Shown here: positions 39,221 to 50,040 of the stretch, one piece after another
How the letters are laid out: every line of letters starts with the position of its first letter
Position numbering within the stretch: position 1 is the stretch's first letter
Source of the DNA: Hyaloscypha bicolor E
Lineage: Eukaryota; Ascomycota; Leotiomycetes; Helotiales; Hyaloscyphaceae
Reading direction: 5' to 3'
DNA: 64,000 nucleotides
Assembly: GCF_002865645.1 (NCBI RefSeq)
Contig: NW_020194555.1
Coordinates: forward strand, 744,001-808,000
The notes under the pieces: generated by a model
What the model was told of the DNA's origin: nothing
What the model saw: only the letters and a program-made list of their open reading frames with translations
Databases searched by the model: none
Translations under genes and position numbers: made by a program

Positions 39221-41481
39221 ATGGCAATGCTATTGGAATGTCCATCTCAGATTGTGCCGAATGAGGGACAAGTGTCTGTAAATCCTGGAATACGAGCAAT
39301 GCCACGGCAGCAATGGGAGGAATTAAAGCCCCTCATTGAACAAACGTATATCCAGGAGAACAAACCATTTCCCTATCTCGCGGAGGTGCTTCGAAGAGAT
39401 CATGGTTTTGAGCCAACGTGAGACAAATCCCCTCCATGCCTACTGGTTTCGATGCGAACTACTAATTGAGATATTAGAAAGCGTCAATTCTCTCGAAAGA
39501 TTATTGAGTGGGGCTTCCGAAAGAATATACCAAGGGGCGAACGGCGTGTAATTTTGCAGAGAATTCTCAAGGGTTCGGAGGAGACGTCCAATGTCAAAGA
39601 TCACAGATTGAAGCCACAAAAATTGAAGAATTGGCAGAGGAGGTACCGAGATGAAGTTCAAATGGGGCGTTGCTCCTTGAACCGGGTAGGAAGAAGTTCA
39701 CCGGGTAAGTGCCAATTGTACTGTTCAGAAGTAGAAGGATCAACTGACTTTCATTCTAAGAGTCTCTTTTTATTGGCAGTCGTGAAGCATCCACGGGACT
39801 GAAAGAAAAGGCAAAGTCCCATGACAATAACGTTTCCGCGATCAAGAATTCTGATGGGTTGAATGAGATTCGAGAGAAAGACTCAGTTGGCATCTCGTTC
39901 CTGGAAATCCGCCAAAATACCTTACCCTTCGACTGGTCAAAGGTAGATGTCCACGGATTGCCTGGACTAGTACCATTGTTCAATGCTTTGCACCTCGAAT
40001 GTTATGCCCCTGGTCAACCTTTATCTTCGAATCCGACAGAATCTGAAGACTCGCCGTGTTTACTCAACTCCGAGTTGCAAGACATGTCAAGCAACGGATC
40101 AATTACGACGATCGACAACATCAACTCATGTTTAATCCTCCAGAGGACGGGTATTCAGGATGGCAAGCATAGAACTGCGTACAAATCTCCGCAATATCCT
40201 TGGCGTGACATCGACAATGTCTTTTTGGGGAAGTCAACAAGTCCGTTAACTGAAATATATGTTTTCCCACCTTGCCAAGCACCACTGCGGGCAAAAAAGG
40301 CCAATGTGGTGAACCTGTGGGGTTCTCTGACAGCAGAAGCGTCAGAGCTCGAGACGAAGTTCACAAAGCTTGAGGAGCAATTTGGAGACCACAACCCAGC
40401 AGTCATGGTCTTGATGGAACAGTTGTCATCTCTCTACTTCAGACTCGAGGATTACCGAAAAGCCGAGCAAATGAAAAAAAGGCTGGCCGATGTTTACTTC
40501 CGGGTCCTTGGGCCCAGCAACGGCAGGACACTGCAGGCGGCTCTCCACATGGTTACGTCCCTTCTCGCCCAAGGCCAGTATTTGAAAGCACAGAGCGTGT
40601 ATCACACTTTGCGATCCTCAGTATTAAACCTTTTCGAAAGGGAACACCCTCTCGCCGTCTTAGCAAACTTTACGCATGCGAAAATCTGTAGTGAGCACAG
40701 GAGGACGGAAGAAGCAGAGAAATATTACCGACAACACCTTCAAATAATGCTATCAGCACATGGACCAAGATCAATCCATACCATTCGGGCTATGTTTTCT
40801 CTCGGTGGAGAGCTTAATAGAAACTCTCCAAAAGAGGCCGATATTCTCTTACGACTAGCTGCACAGCTTTCTTTTGATTTACCACCGGTCGATGAAGTGC
40901 CATGTCGGGCATTGCAATTCGTCGCAAGCAACCTCCACCTACGAGGGGCATATGAAGAGAGTTATCACTTGGTGACGAAGTTAGTGGAAAGATTCTCTCT
41001 CCCTTTGGGTGATCAACATCCTACTATTTGGAGAGCCCGAGAAAAACTAGCTTGGAGTATGAGAGCTGTTGGCAGATTACCGGAGAGCATTAAACTATTT
41101 CGAGCTGTGATATTTCACCAAGTAGAAAGGGCAGGAGAAATCGATGAGTCCCAAGTGAATCCTTGGTGTGGGCTTGCCAACGCCCTCATTGAAACTGGCG
41201 AGATCGAAGAGGCAACGACGTGGAATGAAAGGGCTTTTGAGACAAAAATAGGGTTTTATGGCGGCAGTCATAAAAGCACACTGTCCACAGCGTACTGCTT
41301 GGGATATTGCTACTACACGATATGTAAGTACGAGGAAGCTTTAAACCTCTATACCAAAATGGTACGGATACTTCATGAATGTGGAAATTGGGGAAAGGAA
41401 ATCTGTGCCTTCGAAGCATACATCGGACACATTCAAAGCAAGATTGGAATTTCGAAGTATCAAGCGGTCGATCAACTTTAA
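39221..41481 (+). CDS. Clr5-domain protein with C-terminal TPR-like repeats
   Basis: Three exons, join(39221..39417, 39478..39704, 39761..41481), 714 residues. Introns are 60 bp (GTGAGA...TAG) and 56 bp (GTAAGT, branch CTGAC, ...AAG). Splicing joins the two halves of a Clr5 domain (PF14420) at residues about 28-85: RQQWEELKPLIEQTY and LRRDHGFEPT before the first intron, then RQFSRKIIEWGFRKN after it. Clr5 domains are DNA-binding-like helical modules, often coupled to repeats in fungi. Residues about 340-690 contain TPR-type helices with family signatures (LGPSNGRTLQAALHMV, HGPRSIHTIRAMFSL, YGGSHKSTLSTAY). The ATG at 39221 has a good context (CAACATGGC); the open frame reaches upstream to 38681 but without homology-like content. 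Likely nuclear; target unknown. Confidence 0.75.
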
Positions 41482-42789
41482 AAGGGAGAGGTAAAAAGCG
41501 GTTCTTCTCAAATGTTGTAACCTAATGCAATGCCAAAGTAGCCTCTATTGGGCCTTCCTTCCATTGTTCACTGATAATCGAACACGAATTTTGAAATGTT
41601 ACCCAATTTCCAGATCTCCTCCAAGTATATGTTGAAAGGTGCCAAGCTTAGGGGCCTAAGGCAGCTAGGGGGCTGGGAGTCAAGTGCACTTGCCACTGCA
41701 CTCCAACCCCCCGTTACAAAACCCTCCAGTAATAATGGATATAAACAGCTCAACGACTATGCCGGCCCTCATTGAGAGTCTTGGAGAATGCAAAACATTG
41801 GCTGCTGTTTCGGATGACGCGATGTGGGTATTTGACATACTGGGGTGGGCGGATGGGGGCACTGCCTCTTTGGGCCCACAATCTCAGGCGTATCTTCATT
41901 ATTCTCAGCCTAAAAGGAAAGGTGAGTCTGGTGACGAGGGAGATATAACCAACTAACGCTCTTGTGGTATCAATGCGGTTCTTGGGGAGAAGAAAAGATC
42001 GGGTGCAAGGGTATGACTTAGTCGCCACCCGATTTGAGGCCCATTCTCGCAGCGTTTTCGTGTAAATGCATTTCATACCAAATTTAAGGAGCCATTTGAG
42101 AAGCCTTATCAAGCGAATAAATCACTAAATACTTCCAAAGGAACTCGGTTTAAGGACGTCTTTCAAAGAAAAGGGTTTCAAACTCCTAAGCGAGTGGGCC
42201 CGAGCGCTAGAAAAGGGGGAGGCCAAAAAGGTGCAGCGTGAGTTGAACCTTTGGATGTTATGCTCTCAGGAGCTGAAGATGCCCAATTCAAAGGAAAGTT
42301 TAGTTGGGAGACCAGATAACCTCGTAAGCTGAAACTAGGCAGTATCTCTACAATTTCCCATAGCTAGTCGACCCACGTAAACGGACTTCAGCGGATGTTC
42401 CGACTCTCGCCACCCAACAGCAGGCGCCCGCTGCTGTGCTTCAAATACCACACCTGGCTCCGAAAACACCGCCAGGCGGTCACGCCTCGACTGCCGCTTC
42501 ACACATGCGGCCGTGTGGAGGAGAAGGATGGCGCGACTTGGTGTTTTCATATGGAAAACCTACTCAACCCCGATCCCGAAGTCACTGCAATCTCTGTTGG
42601 TGAGCAGGCTCTCAATAAAGTAAGGTTAGTCGACCTATAACTCTAAAATACGAGAGCTATGTCCTTCCTCCATATTGCCGTGGGACTCCCTTCTCGCACT
42701 TCCTCGGACTCTTGATCCGTATTCCCACACTCCGAGGCTGTCTCTCTACAAAACCAATTTCATGAAACTGAATTCAATTAGCGAGAATA
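41482..42789. other. Intergenic, no recognised gene
   Basis: GC-normal. A 90-codon frame at 41684-41956 and other short frames lack recognisable motifs and overlap frames on the other strand. The right part may hold the decayed 5' end of the SDR pseudogene. Confidence 0.4.
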
Positions 42790-43813
42790 CATCAAAATAT
42801 GGCTGGGATAGGGCAAAAACGGAGTCAGACGTTCCGCCTGCTTCAAAATTCACGGAGAACAAAAGGGAAAGGCGACGAAGAGATTAAACCTGTCCGAGCA
42901 AATGCACCCCCTTCAACCTGCAGATTAGAATTTCTCTTCCTTGACCTTGCAGATCTTTCCACGATTTCAACATTTGCAAAGAACTTTATCCAGAGAGCAG
43001 ACTGGATGTCAATTGGAACACGCTGGCGTTATGAGACCGCCTGCACGAAGCAAAACAAAAACAAGTAAGCATCTCGTCCGAGCATTCCTCCACTACCCAC
43101 TTAGGTCAACCTCACGATGACGAACAAAATTACGAAGTTCAACTCGGCACCAATTGTCTGGGTCCGTTTTTCTTCACTCAACTCCTGCGACTAACCTTGG
43201 TCAAGAATGCTGCCACATCTCCACAGGCTCGGTCAGGGTATACTGGACCTCTTCACTAATGGCAAAAGCAAGTGTACCAAAAGGTGTGATCAATTTCGAC
43301 GACATCAATGGAGAGAAGGGAGTTTCGCAGTGTGTTTTATATAGCCATGGTTGGGAATTTGCACGTTGGACCAAGGACGAGGGCTTGATTGGTGTGGTAA
43401 GATACAGCACAAGCTTTCTAACACTAGAAACGCACTATGCTGACCTGTCCCCTCCAGACTTTAAACCCCCGAAACCTTCGGTTGCCCTTCCAGCGATATG
43501 CGAATTGTCTTGAGAATACATTCAATGTAGGCTTCCAAAACCCAATACAGCTCCTTTACCCTTCATTGAAACTAACTTAAAGAAGGGTATCTTCCTCCAC
43601 CCGCCGATATTCGGTGCGTCTACAGGGCTCCTCGCCGGGCTCTACCCCGAAATAAACTCTCAGACAAATGGTGGCTACATCGTTCCATGGGGTCGTATCG
43701 GGCATCTGGAGAAGAATGTCACTGCAGGCCTCAAAGAGGAAGCGGAAGGAGGTACTGGAATTGCAAAGGAGTTTTATGAATGGTGCGAGAATGAGACGAT
43801 GCCATATGTGTGA
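42790..43813 (+). pseudogene. Decayed short-chain dehydrogenase/reductase
   Basis: SDR pieces appear in the right order but in different frames. LEFLFLDLADLSTI (about 42925) is the typical segment after the cofactor-binding half. LGTNCLGPFFFTQLL (about 43155) is the central helix. GSVRVYWTSSLM (about 43230, shifted frame) covers the catalytic-Ser strand, then KGVINFDDIN. At the end FGASTGLLAGLYPE, GGYIVPWGRIGHLEKN and FYEWCENETMPYV stop at 43811-43813. The Gly-rich cofactor loop and the YxxxK catalytic pair are not found, and at least two frame changes are needed. The 3' end faces the transcription factor gene 53 bp away. It may be a dead member of the neighbouring cluster; an intact SDR lies 2.3 kb downstream. 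Confidence 0.7.
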
Positions 43814-43866
43814 TCGCAGAGTCGATCTTTCCCTGATATCAATTTCTAGCAAGAATTGATAAGTAT

Positions 43867-45422
43867 TCACCTGAAATTTGAAGTTATTGGCTGATACAAT
43901 GCAATCAGATAGTCATGGCATTGCGAACCTGCAATTTTCCATCTCACTCGCTGGTGCTCCAGCATCACCACCAAGAGTTTAGCCCAGTTCTCCAAGTGCG
44001 ATCTGCCATTCTGTTGAAGATGTCGGATTGAGACCGAAAGCTGATAGATCAGTTGTATTGAGTACTGAGACTGGCAAGGAAAGTTTTGAGGTATGCTCGT
44101 CCCTGTGTTGGCTATGATTTTTATCACCGCCTCAATGGCGTCACAAGATTCCAGCCGGTCTTGGGCTGAGAAAGCAGAGTCGGTGGAACCAATACGCCAT
44201 TGATGTAGGTGAACGAACGCGCTGTGCACATTTTAGCGACGTGTAGAGTTTTTGGCCGTTGCGAGATTACCTGACGCTGATAGCAACCGCTTCACAGCAC
44301 GTGCCTAGATGCTGTTCAATGAGGGACTTTAGGAACATAAGAAGCCTCTGGTCCAGAGATTGAAAGGTTAGTTGTTTTTTCGAAGAGTGTGTGCTGCCAT
44401 TGCGGATGAGATCCAAGACCTGGTCTGGAAAATTGGCGGCTCGTGCCTCACAGTAGAATGAAATGGAAATTAGATCGTAATTTTCCAAGCTGGCCGCGAC
44501 ATCAAGGGTATCTACGGTTTCGATATTCAGTGGGCGAATCAACGCTCCGTTCTTCAAACTGATCATTCTAAAAAGAGAAAGTCAGCTTCAAGGGAATATA
44601 GTCCTGGTCTGGAAGTGGACATGAGGAACGACTGACAGACCTTTCATGGATTAAACTCGCCCACCATGTCCGCAGACCCTCGTCTCGCGGAGTCCAAATG
44701 CCTGGAAATGGGTACTGGATTTGATCATGGCCTGGAGGTGGCTTGCCTAGCCCGCATACTTGGCCCATGCTCAAGCATGTGCAGATGATCATGTATGCTG
44801 CATCGCTCGTGCCTTGTCCGTACTCATAGCTGGATAATATTACTCCTGACTGGATCAAAGGTAAGGTCGGTTGAGCTATTGACTCCGGATCCCAAAATAG
44901 GCGGCTCAATGCCTTGTGTAGAGAAAGTCTTAGTGGGTCTGGTGTTTCTCCATCCATAAAAGGCCGCGTTATCAAACACATGCTCAATGTTAGAGTAGTA
45001 AGTCCCCGGCAAATGTCCGTTCGGGTTGCATTCCTATATTCTCGAAACGATTCCCGGTGCACTATTGGAACCCACTTATGATAGGAATTGAAAAAGGTGA
45101 CTGTCATGTCCTCAAAGTGCTGCCTGTGCTCTAGAATCAGATTGAGAACCTGCCCATGGTATTCCTGACCACGGGCCGCAATAGAGGCGAACCCCTGGAT
45201 CAAGGCTTCGTTGCCCTTCAGGGATCCATTGGACCCATTTGAAGAAGGCGGGGGGCTGGGAGGGCTTGCGGGCTTCGGATAATGGCATTTCAAGAGGAGT
45301 CTGCCAAATGACATCAGCTGACTATTGAAATGAAGTGAGAGGACCTACCTTTCGCAGCGGGAGCAGCAACGTACTGCTTTATCGCACTTCTGTTTCCGCT
45401 CCTTGCAAGACAAGCAAGACAT
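43867..45422 (-). CDS. Zn2Cys6 transcription factor with fungal-specific regulatory domain
   Basis: Four exons, complement(join(43867..44221, 44271..44567, 44641..45300, 45349..45422)), 461 residues. All introns are GT-AG (49, 73 and 48 bp) and the total is a multiple of three. The zinc cluster begins at residue 3 and is split by the first intron: CX2CX6CX6CX2CX6C, starting CLSCKERKQKC and ending RLLLKCHYPKP. The short N-terminus before the cluster and the Ser/Pro/Asn-rich linker are usual. The middle part is the Fungal_trans-type region, with LRTWWASLIHER continuing across the intron to MISLKNGALIRPL. Such proteins bind CGG-containing sites and often control neighbouring metabolic genes. It is divergent from the SDR at 46120; about 700 bp lie between the two starts. 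Confidence 0.85.
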
Positions 45423-45574
45423 TGAGGCTAACCCCGATTGCGGATTGTTTGTTGCGCCGAAATCCATATGGAGCTGAAGATTGCGAAGAGGGAGGATGTG
45501 AATGGGAGTGTGGTTTCGGGAGGAGCTGCTCTTTTGTCACCGAACCCTGCAAGCGTGACCGAACCCTGCTCGGT

Positions 45575-45814
45575 AGAAGGGTGCACCAGCCAAACGCCCA
45601 CACCACCCAACTGCTCAAACCCGAATTTGGCCACGACAGCACTTCAATTTCGAAAAACTAACGTTAGAATCGGACTTTCTGGTGCATTTTCGATATTCTA
45701 AAAAGTTTTGAGAATTTCCTAAGCGCATTGAAAAATTCATAAATTTTTGGTGTTCTGACAAGGGGTAAAAGTGGGCGGTTGAGTGGTTTGGGTGTTTGGC
45801 TGGTGAACCCTTCT
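45575..45814. mobile_element. Inverted-repeat element in the shared TF/SDR promoter
   Basis: 43 bp arms at 45575-45617 and 45772-45814 are inverted copies with about six differences (common core CACCAGCCAAAC then CCCA). Some similarity continues outwards (CTGCT on both sides). The spacer is about 150 bp and AT-richer. It resembles a MITE, but I could not find a clear target duplication. It sits upstream of the TF start (45422) and of the SDR start (46120). Confidence 0.6.
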
Positions 45815-46119
45815 AGCAGTTTGCCGCCCCCGATCCCTGTCGCGACCCCTGCGCCGATCCTTCATGAGGCGAAAGGACCCCCAGCAGGCGCACTAGAAGT
45901 GCTCCGTCTTTCTCCATACGTGAATCAACCAGTCTATTCGATTGGCTGGAACATATCATTTCCATGAAGGGTGGAGACCGGCTCAATGTCCTGCCGCACC
46001 GTGCTCCTTATAATGTTGACTTCCTCCTTCTGTTCCAGTCTTGGATTATTTTGTCTTGTTGTCCTCAGTTTTCCTCGAACTTTCAATCAGTTTTATTATA
46101 AATCCTGTCACACGCCACC

Positions 46120-47230
46120 ATGGTAGGTCAACCAAGAATACCTCCAACGCCTGCCAGGACGAGTATGGCAGGTCAAACGGTCATCGTCACGGGTGGAAAT
46201 TCAGGTTTAGGCTTCGAAACAGCTCGACAATTCCTGACTTTGCAAGCTTCCCGGGTCATAATTGCTGTGCGATCAGAGTCCAAAGGACAAGAAGCAATAT
46301 CTGCACTCCGTGCCGACCCTGCTGTGAAGGCTGCCAATCCTTCGGCGAAAGTTGAAGCCTTTCTTCTAGATCTTGAAGACTACCAGTCCGGATTACGGTT
46401 TGCTCAGAGAGTGAAGAAAGAGGTCCCTGAATTGCATGTTCTGCTGTGCAATGCTGGAATGAATATCTTGAGGTATGAAACCAGCAAGAGCGGCCACGAG
46501 ATGGTCATGCAAGGCAAGTCTCTCGCCACATTCTATCGCTGTCCTTAGATCTCTATCTCAGGAATTGTTAACTAACATTTAAGAAAACAGTCAACTGCTA
46601 CACCCATTTCTTCATTGCCCTTGAGTTACTTCCGCTTCTCCTAGCAACCGCGGTCAAGCGAGGAACACCATCCCACCTCTCCTTCATCGGTTCGGATATG
46701 CAATCCATGCATACCTTGGCCAACCGTCCGTTCACATCGCCGGAGACTCTACTAGGTCATTTTGACAATTTGAAAGCATATAACATGAAACGCTACGCGG
46801 ACTCCAAGCTGACTGCAAATGCATTCGCGCGCAAACTTGCAACTGTAGTCTCCTCCAATCATGTTATTGTTAACACTGTTTGTCCTGGAATAGTTGCAAC
46901 GGACCTCGAAAAAAGCCTTCCTGCCTGGGTTAAGGTCCCATACTTCTTTATCAGGGCGGTTTTAGCTAGGAAGGTGGATGAGGGTAGCCGGACTTTGGTC
47001 TATGCTAGTGTGATCGCAGGCCCAGAGACTCATGGAAGATACCTCAATCACAACAAGGTTGAAATGTAAGTCTAAGTATCTTCCCGGTGTTTATGATGGC
47101 CTCTAACATGGACACAAGTAATACACCGTTCCTGGATGAGAGTAAGGGCAAGCAATTTATTGAGAAGTTTTGGACGGAGATGGTGGAGGAGGGCAAGTCT
47201 CTGGACCCTGAGTTAGAGATCGCTGCTTAG
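46120..47230 (+). CDS. Short-chain dehydrogenase/reductase (intact)
   Basis: Three exons, join(46120..46513, 46591..47065, 47119..47230), 326 residues. The start has a perfect context (GCCACCATGG). The cofactor loop is TGGNSGLG near residue 25, NAG follows (CNAGMN), and the catalytic residues are in SFIGSD and YADSK (YxxxK). Length and order fit the WWOX/retinol-dehydrogenase-like fungal SDR group. These are NAD(P)-dependent oxidoreductases; the substrate is unknown. The first intron has a GC donor (CAAG/GCAAGT) with branch CTAAC and acceptor ACAG; the frame requires it. The second intron (53 bp) is GTAAGT...AAG with branch CTAAC. It lies between the regulator and a transporter, which suggests a role in the same small pathway. 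Confidence 0.9.
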
Positions 47231-47419
47231 AGGGACCAATTTCCTGATTTCTTCCCTCTGTCGTATCCAATTAGCATGCATAACTATGTTTCCCAATCAA
47301 TGGCAGATCCCTTGCGCTCGCAACGAAGTGTCTCAGGGAGGTTCAAGTTGGGTGAGCAACAGGGACCAAGTTTCATATTGCGTCTTCATTGGGACCACTG
47401 TCCCTTGGCTTGGGGCGTT

Positions 47420-49335
47420 TCATTTCTCTTGAGTAACAACTTGAGAGTCATCATCGGATCCGATCCGGCCCACGCCACTCTCAACTACGGCATTTGCCTT
47501 CTTATCCTGGTCGACAAAATATTTAATCACAAAGATCATCCCAAATTCACACACTCTGAGCACTGACATAACTGTAAAGCCCATCTTGAATTTCGGTGCA
47601 TATTTGCCAACGTTGAGTATAACAACTATTCAGAATGTTAGTAAGAGAAAGGGAAATGGCGAGAAGCAGTAGATACCTGGCACCCAGGCAATGAAAGCTT
47701 GCCCTAGTGTTTGAGCTACTCCGATCACGATGGCACGCTCCTCTGCATCATCGTGGCAGATCTCGTTGACCCAAGCATACAGCTATAAAACAATCAGCGA
47801 GACCCAGATGCCTTTGGACAGGGGGATTTACCACAGGCCAAAGGCCCCAAGTAGCAGCATTAATGAGGTACCCGAAGAATGTAGCACCATAACTAGCACC
47901 CGAGGCTACTGTTACCATACCGACGAAGTTGCACGTCTAGTTGATGATATGATGTTAGCGCGTTCCATAACTTGATGTGCGGATACCTACAGCAGGCACA
48001 ATCATAATTTGCCAGCGCTTTCCTCCAAGTCCATCAGATACCCATGCATACGCAAGGGTGGTCACAAGTCCAAGTGCCTGACCTGCTGTTGGGAACAGGT
48101 TGATCTGATACACACTGAACCGATTCAGAGACTTTAGCCGGACGGCGAAATAATTTAGAGGCTGAGTGACTAGGCAATGGAATCTGTCGACTCTGTCAGC
48201 AGTTCCCGAAACTATCACAGTCTGCAGTGGCTTACATCAACATCAGGGAAATGATGTATATAGGCCAGTGAGTCAAGGTTTTTCTAATTTTTGCCCGGGA
48301 CAGTGGAGCTGATGCCCGCCGATCTATGTTCTTCATTCGATCGATGTAAAGTTGCTTTGAATCCCCTGGCAGCCATCTTGCTCTGGTAGTGTATGGACTA
48401 TCGGGAATTGCATATAGACCCCAGATTGAGGTTGGCAAGGAGATGATTCCGCAGAATATGAAGAGCCATCTCCAGCCTGGAAGACCCAGGTGGTCGTCTA
48501 GCCCTTTGTATATACCTGCTTGAAGATATCCGCTGAACATGCTTGCTGCATAGCTTGCCGAGTAAAAGATTGCAATACGTTTTGCCAGTTCTGTGGAGTA
48601 TTAGCCAGAAAGTTTGATTGGGAGAGAAAAGGCTTTGAGGTCATTCGACTTACCCCTGGGTGTGTACCAACTGCCCATCAATGTTATGACGCCAACAGCA
48701 AAAGGACTTTCCAACATTCCAATGAGGAAGCGAAGTGCGAAGACTTGTTTTGTTGATTGGACAGCAGCGAAACAAAACGTAATAATTGTCCATAAAAATT
48801 CCACAGCTGGAAGGTAGTACGAAGGTCGGACTAGCGGTTCCAGGATTAGCAATCATTGTCACTTTTAAATTGATTTGGGATCTCATACATTTTGTTAACA
48901 GCAGTTGAGATGGAATTTGACCGACTAGGTATCCACAAGTGAAGAACGTAGTCAAGAGATTGTACTGGTTGCCATGTATGTTCAAGTCTTCTTTCATCCC
49001 GGAGATATACGCATTGGCTATATTGAGAGAGTCAGTAATCGATTTCCGAGCCGCATGGAGATGCGTACTGATATTTCCAGAGTCCAACAGTCGGGTGAAA
49101 TACCCATATGTTGCCCAAGTCCTGAATTTTTTTTGGAGAATATCAGTGTGATATTCTGTATTCCAAGGGTAAAGGGGAAAGTGAAGGGTGATCCTTACAT
49201 AAGGAAGATGTCAAGCCGTTGTACAAGTCTCTTCTCTGCTTCTGAGCGAGGGCCATCCCAGATGATTTCTTGGATCCTTGCCCATTTGCTTCTTCGATGT
49301 TGATCCCTCATATTGAGGCTAGGGTTTTCGTTCAT
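47420..49335 (-). CDS. MFS transporter, allantoate permease/DAL5-type (anion:cation symporter family)
   Basis: Nine exons on the minus strand, 486 residues: 49335..49199, 49121..49069, 49017..48889, 48830..48654, 48590..48236, 48183..47991, 47936..47832, 47782..47677, 47625..47420. All introns are 49-77 bp GT-AG and the total is a multiple of three. The sequence has the DAL5/pantothenate-permease pattern: [71 protein letters not shown], then [32 protein letters not shown] and [15 protein letters not shown]. It should be a 12-helix plasma-membrane importer of a small carboxylate, vitamin or nitrogen compound. It converges with the SDR, 3' ends about 190 bp apart. Confidence 0.9.
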
Positions 49336-50040
49336 AATGTCTGAACCGCTCACAATTCCTTCCCAGAATTCATGCTGAATGAAGAGGGGTAGCCAATGTT
49401 GTTGTTTGCTTGATCAAAACACCGGGATCCTGTAAAGATCTAAAGGCTATGAGATAGAAATTCTATACCATGTTCAGCTGCTTAGAGAAGCTCGATCGAA
49501 TAAGCTGAGAACAAGGATATGACGTGCACAACGAGGCGGAGCTTCCCCACTTTTCAGACCTTCATTAAGGCTCGACTGGTTATAAATTAAATCTCGTGAC
49601 TATTGTGGAAGATGAAATGTGTACAACATTCAGCACTTTGAGTGTCGAGATCAATTTATTTGCCGAGGGAAGAGGAGGATGACATGTCCGATGTAGGAGA
49701 AAACTCTATATTGTTAGCGCTTGCGCTAAATCACCTGATTCACCCCTTTCAACCCTACGTTAAAGCGAAGCTCTGACAAAGTGACTCCTCCTCTTAATTC
49801 ATCATGTAGATTAAGAATCAGGCGAGACTGGCTTACGCACTGTGCACCTGGGAAAGTTTCCTGCTAATTTAATAGTTTTGCGTTCCATAGCTGCGAAGCG
49901 TCTCTCGTATGAAGACTTGAATTGGGATTTGACCCACTCGCCAGTCTCGACTCTCCACGAAAGATAAGTCATATTGCCGTCCCAATAAGCCCAAATAGAA
50001 TTAAAGAAAGGTGTCTGCCTTTTTCAGGACAGTTGATCCT
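49336..50040. promoter_or_regulatory. Upstream region of the MFS gene, downstream of the P450
   Basis: About 700 bp without a gene. On the minus strand an AATTTATAACC string near 49580 could serve as a TATA-like element. Nothing else is specific. Confidence 0.35.

Noticed and set aside
41684..41956. 90-codon frame as a small gene
   Set aside because: No motif, overlapping frames on the other strand, no splice or context support.
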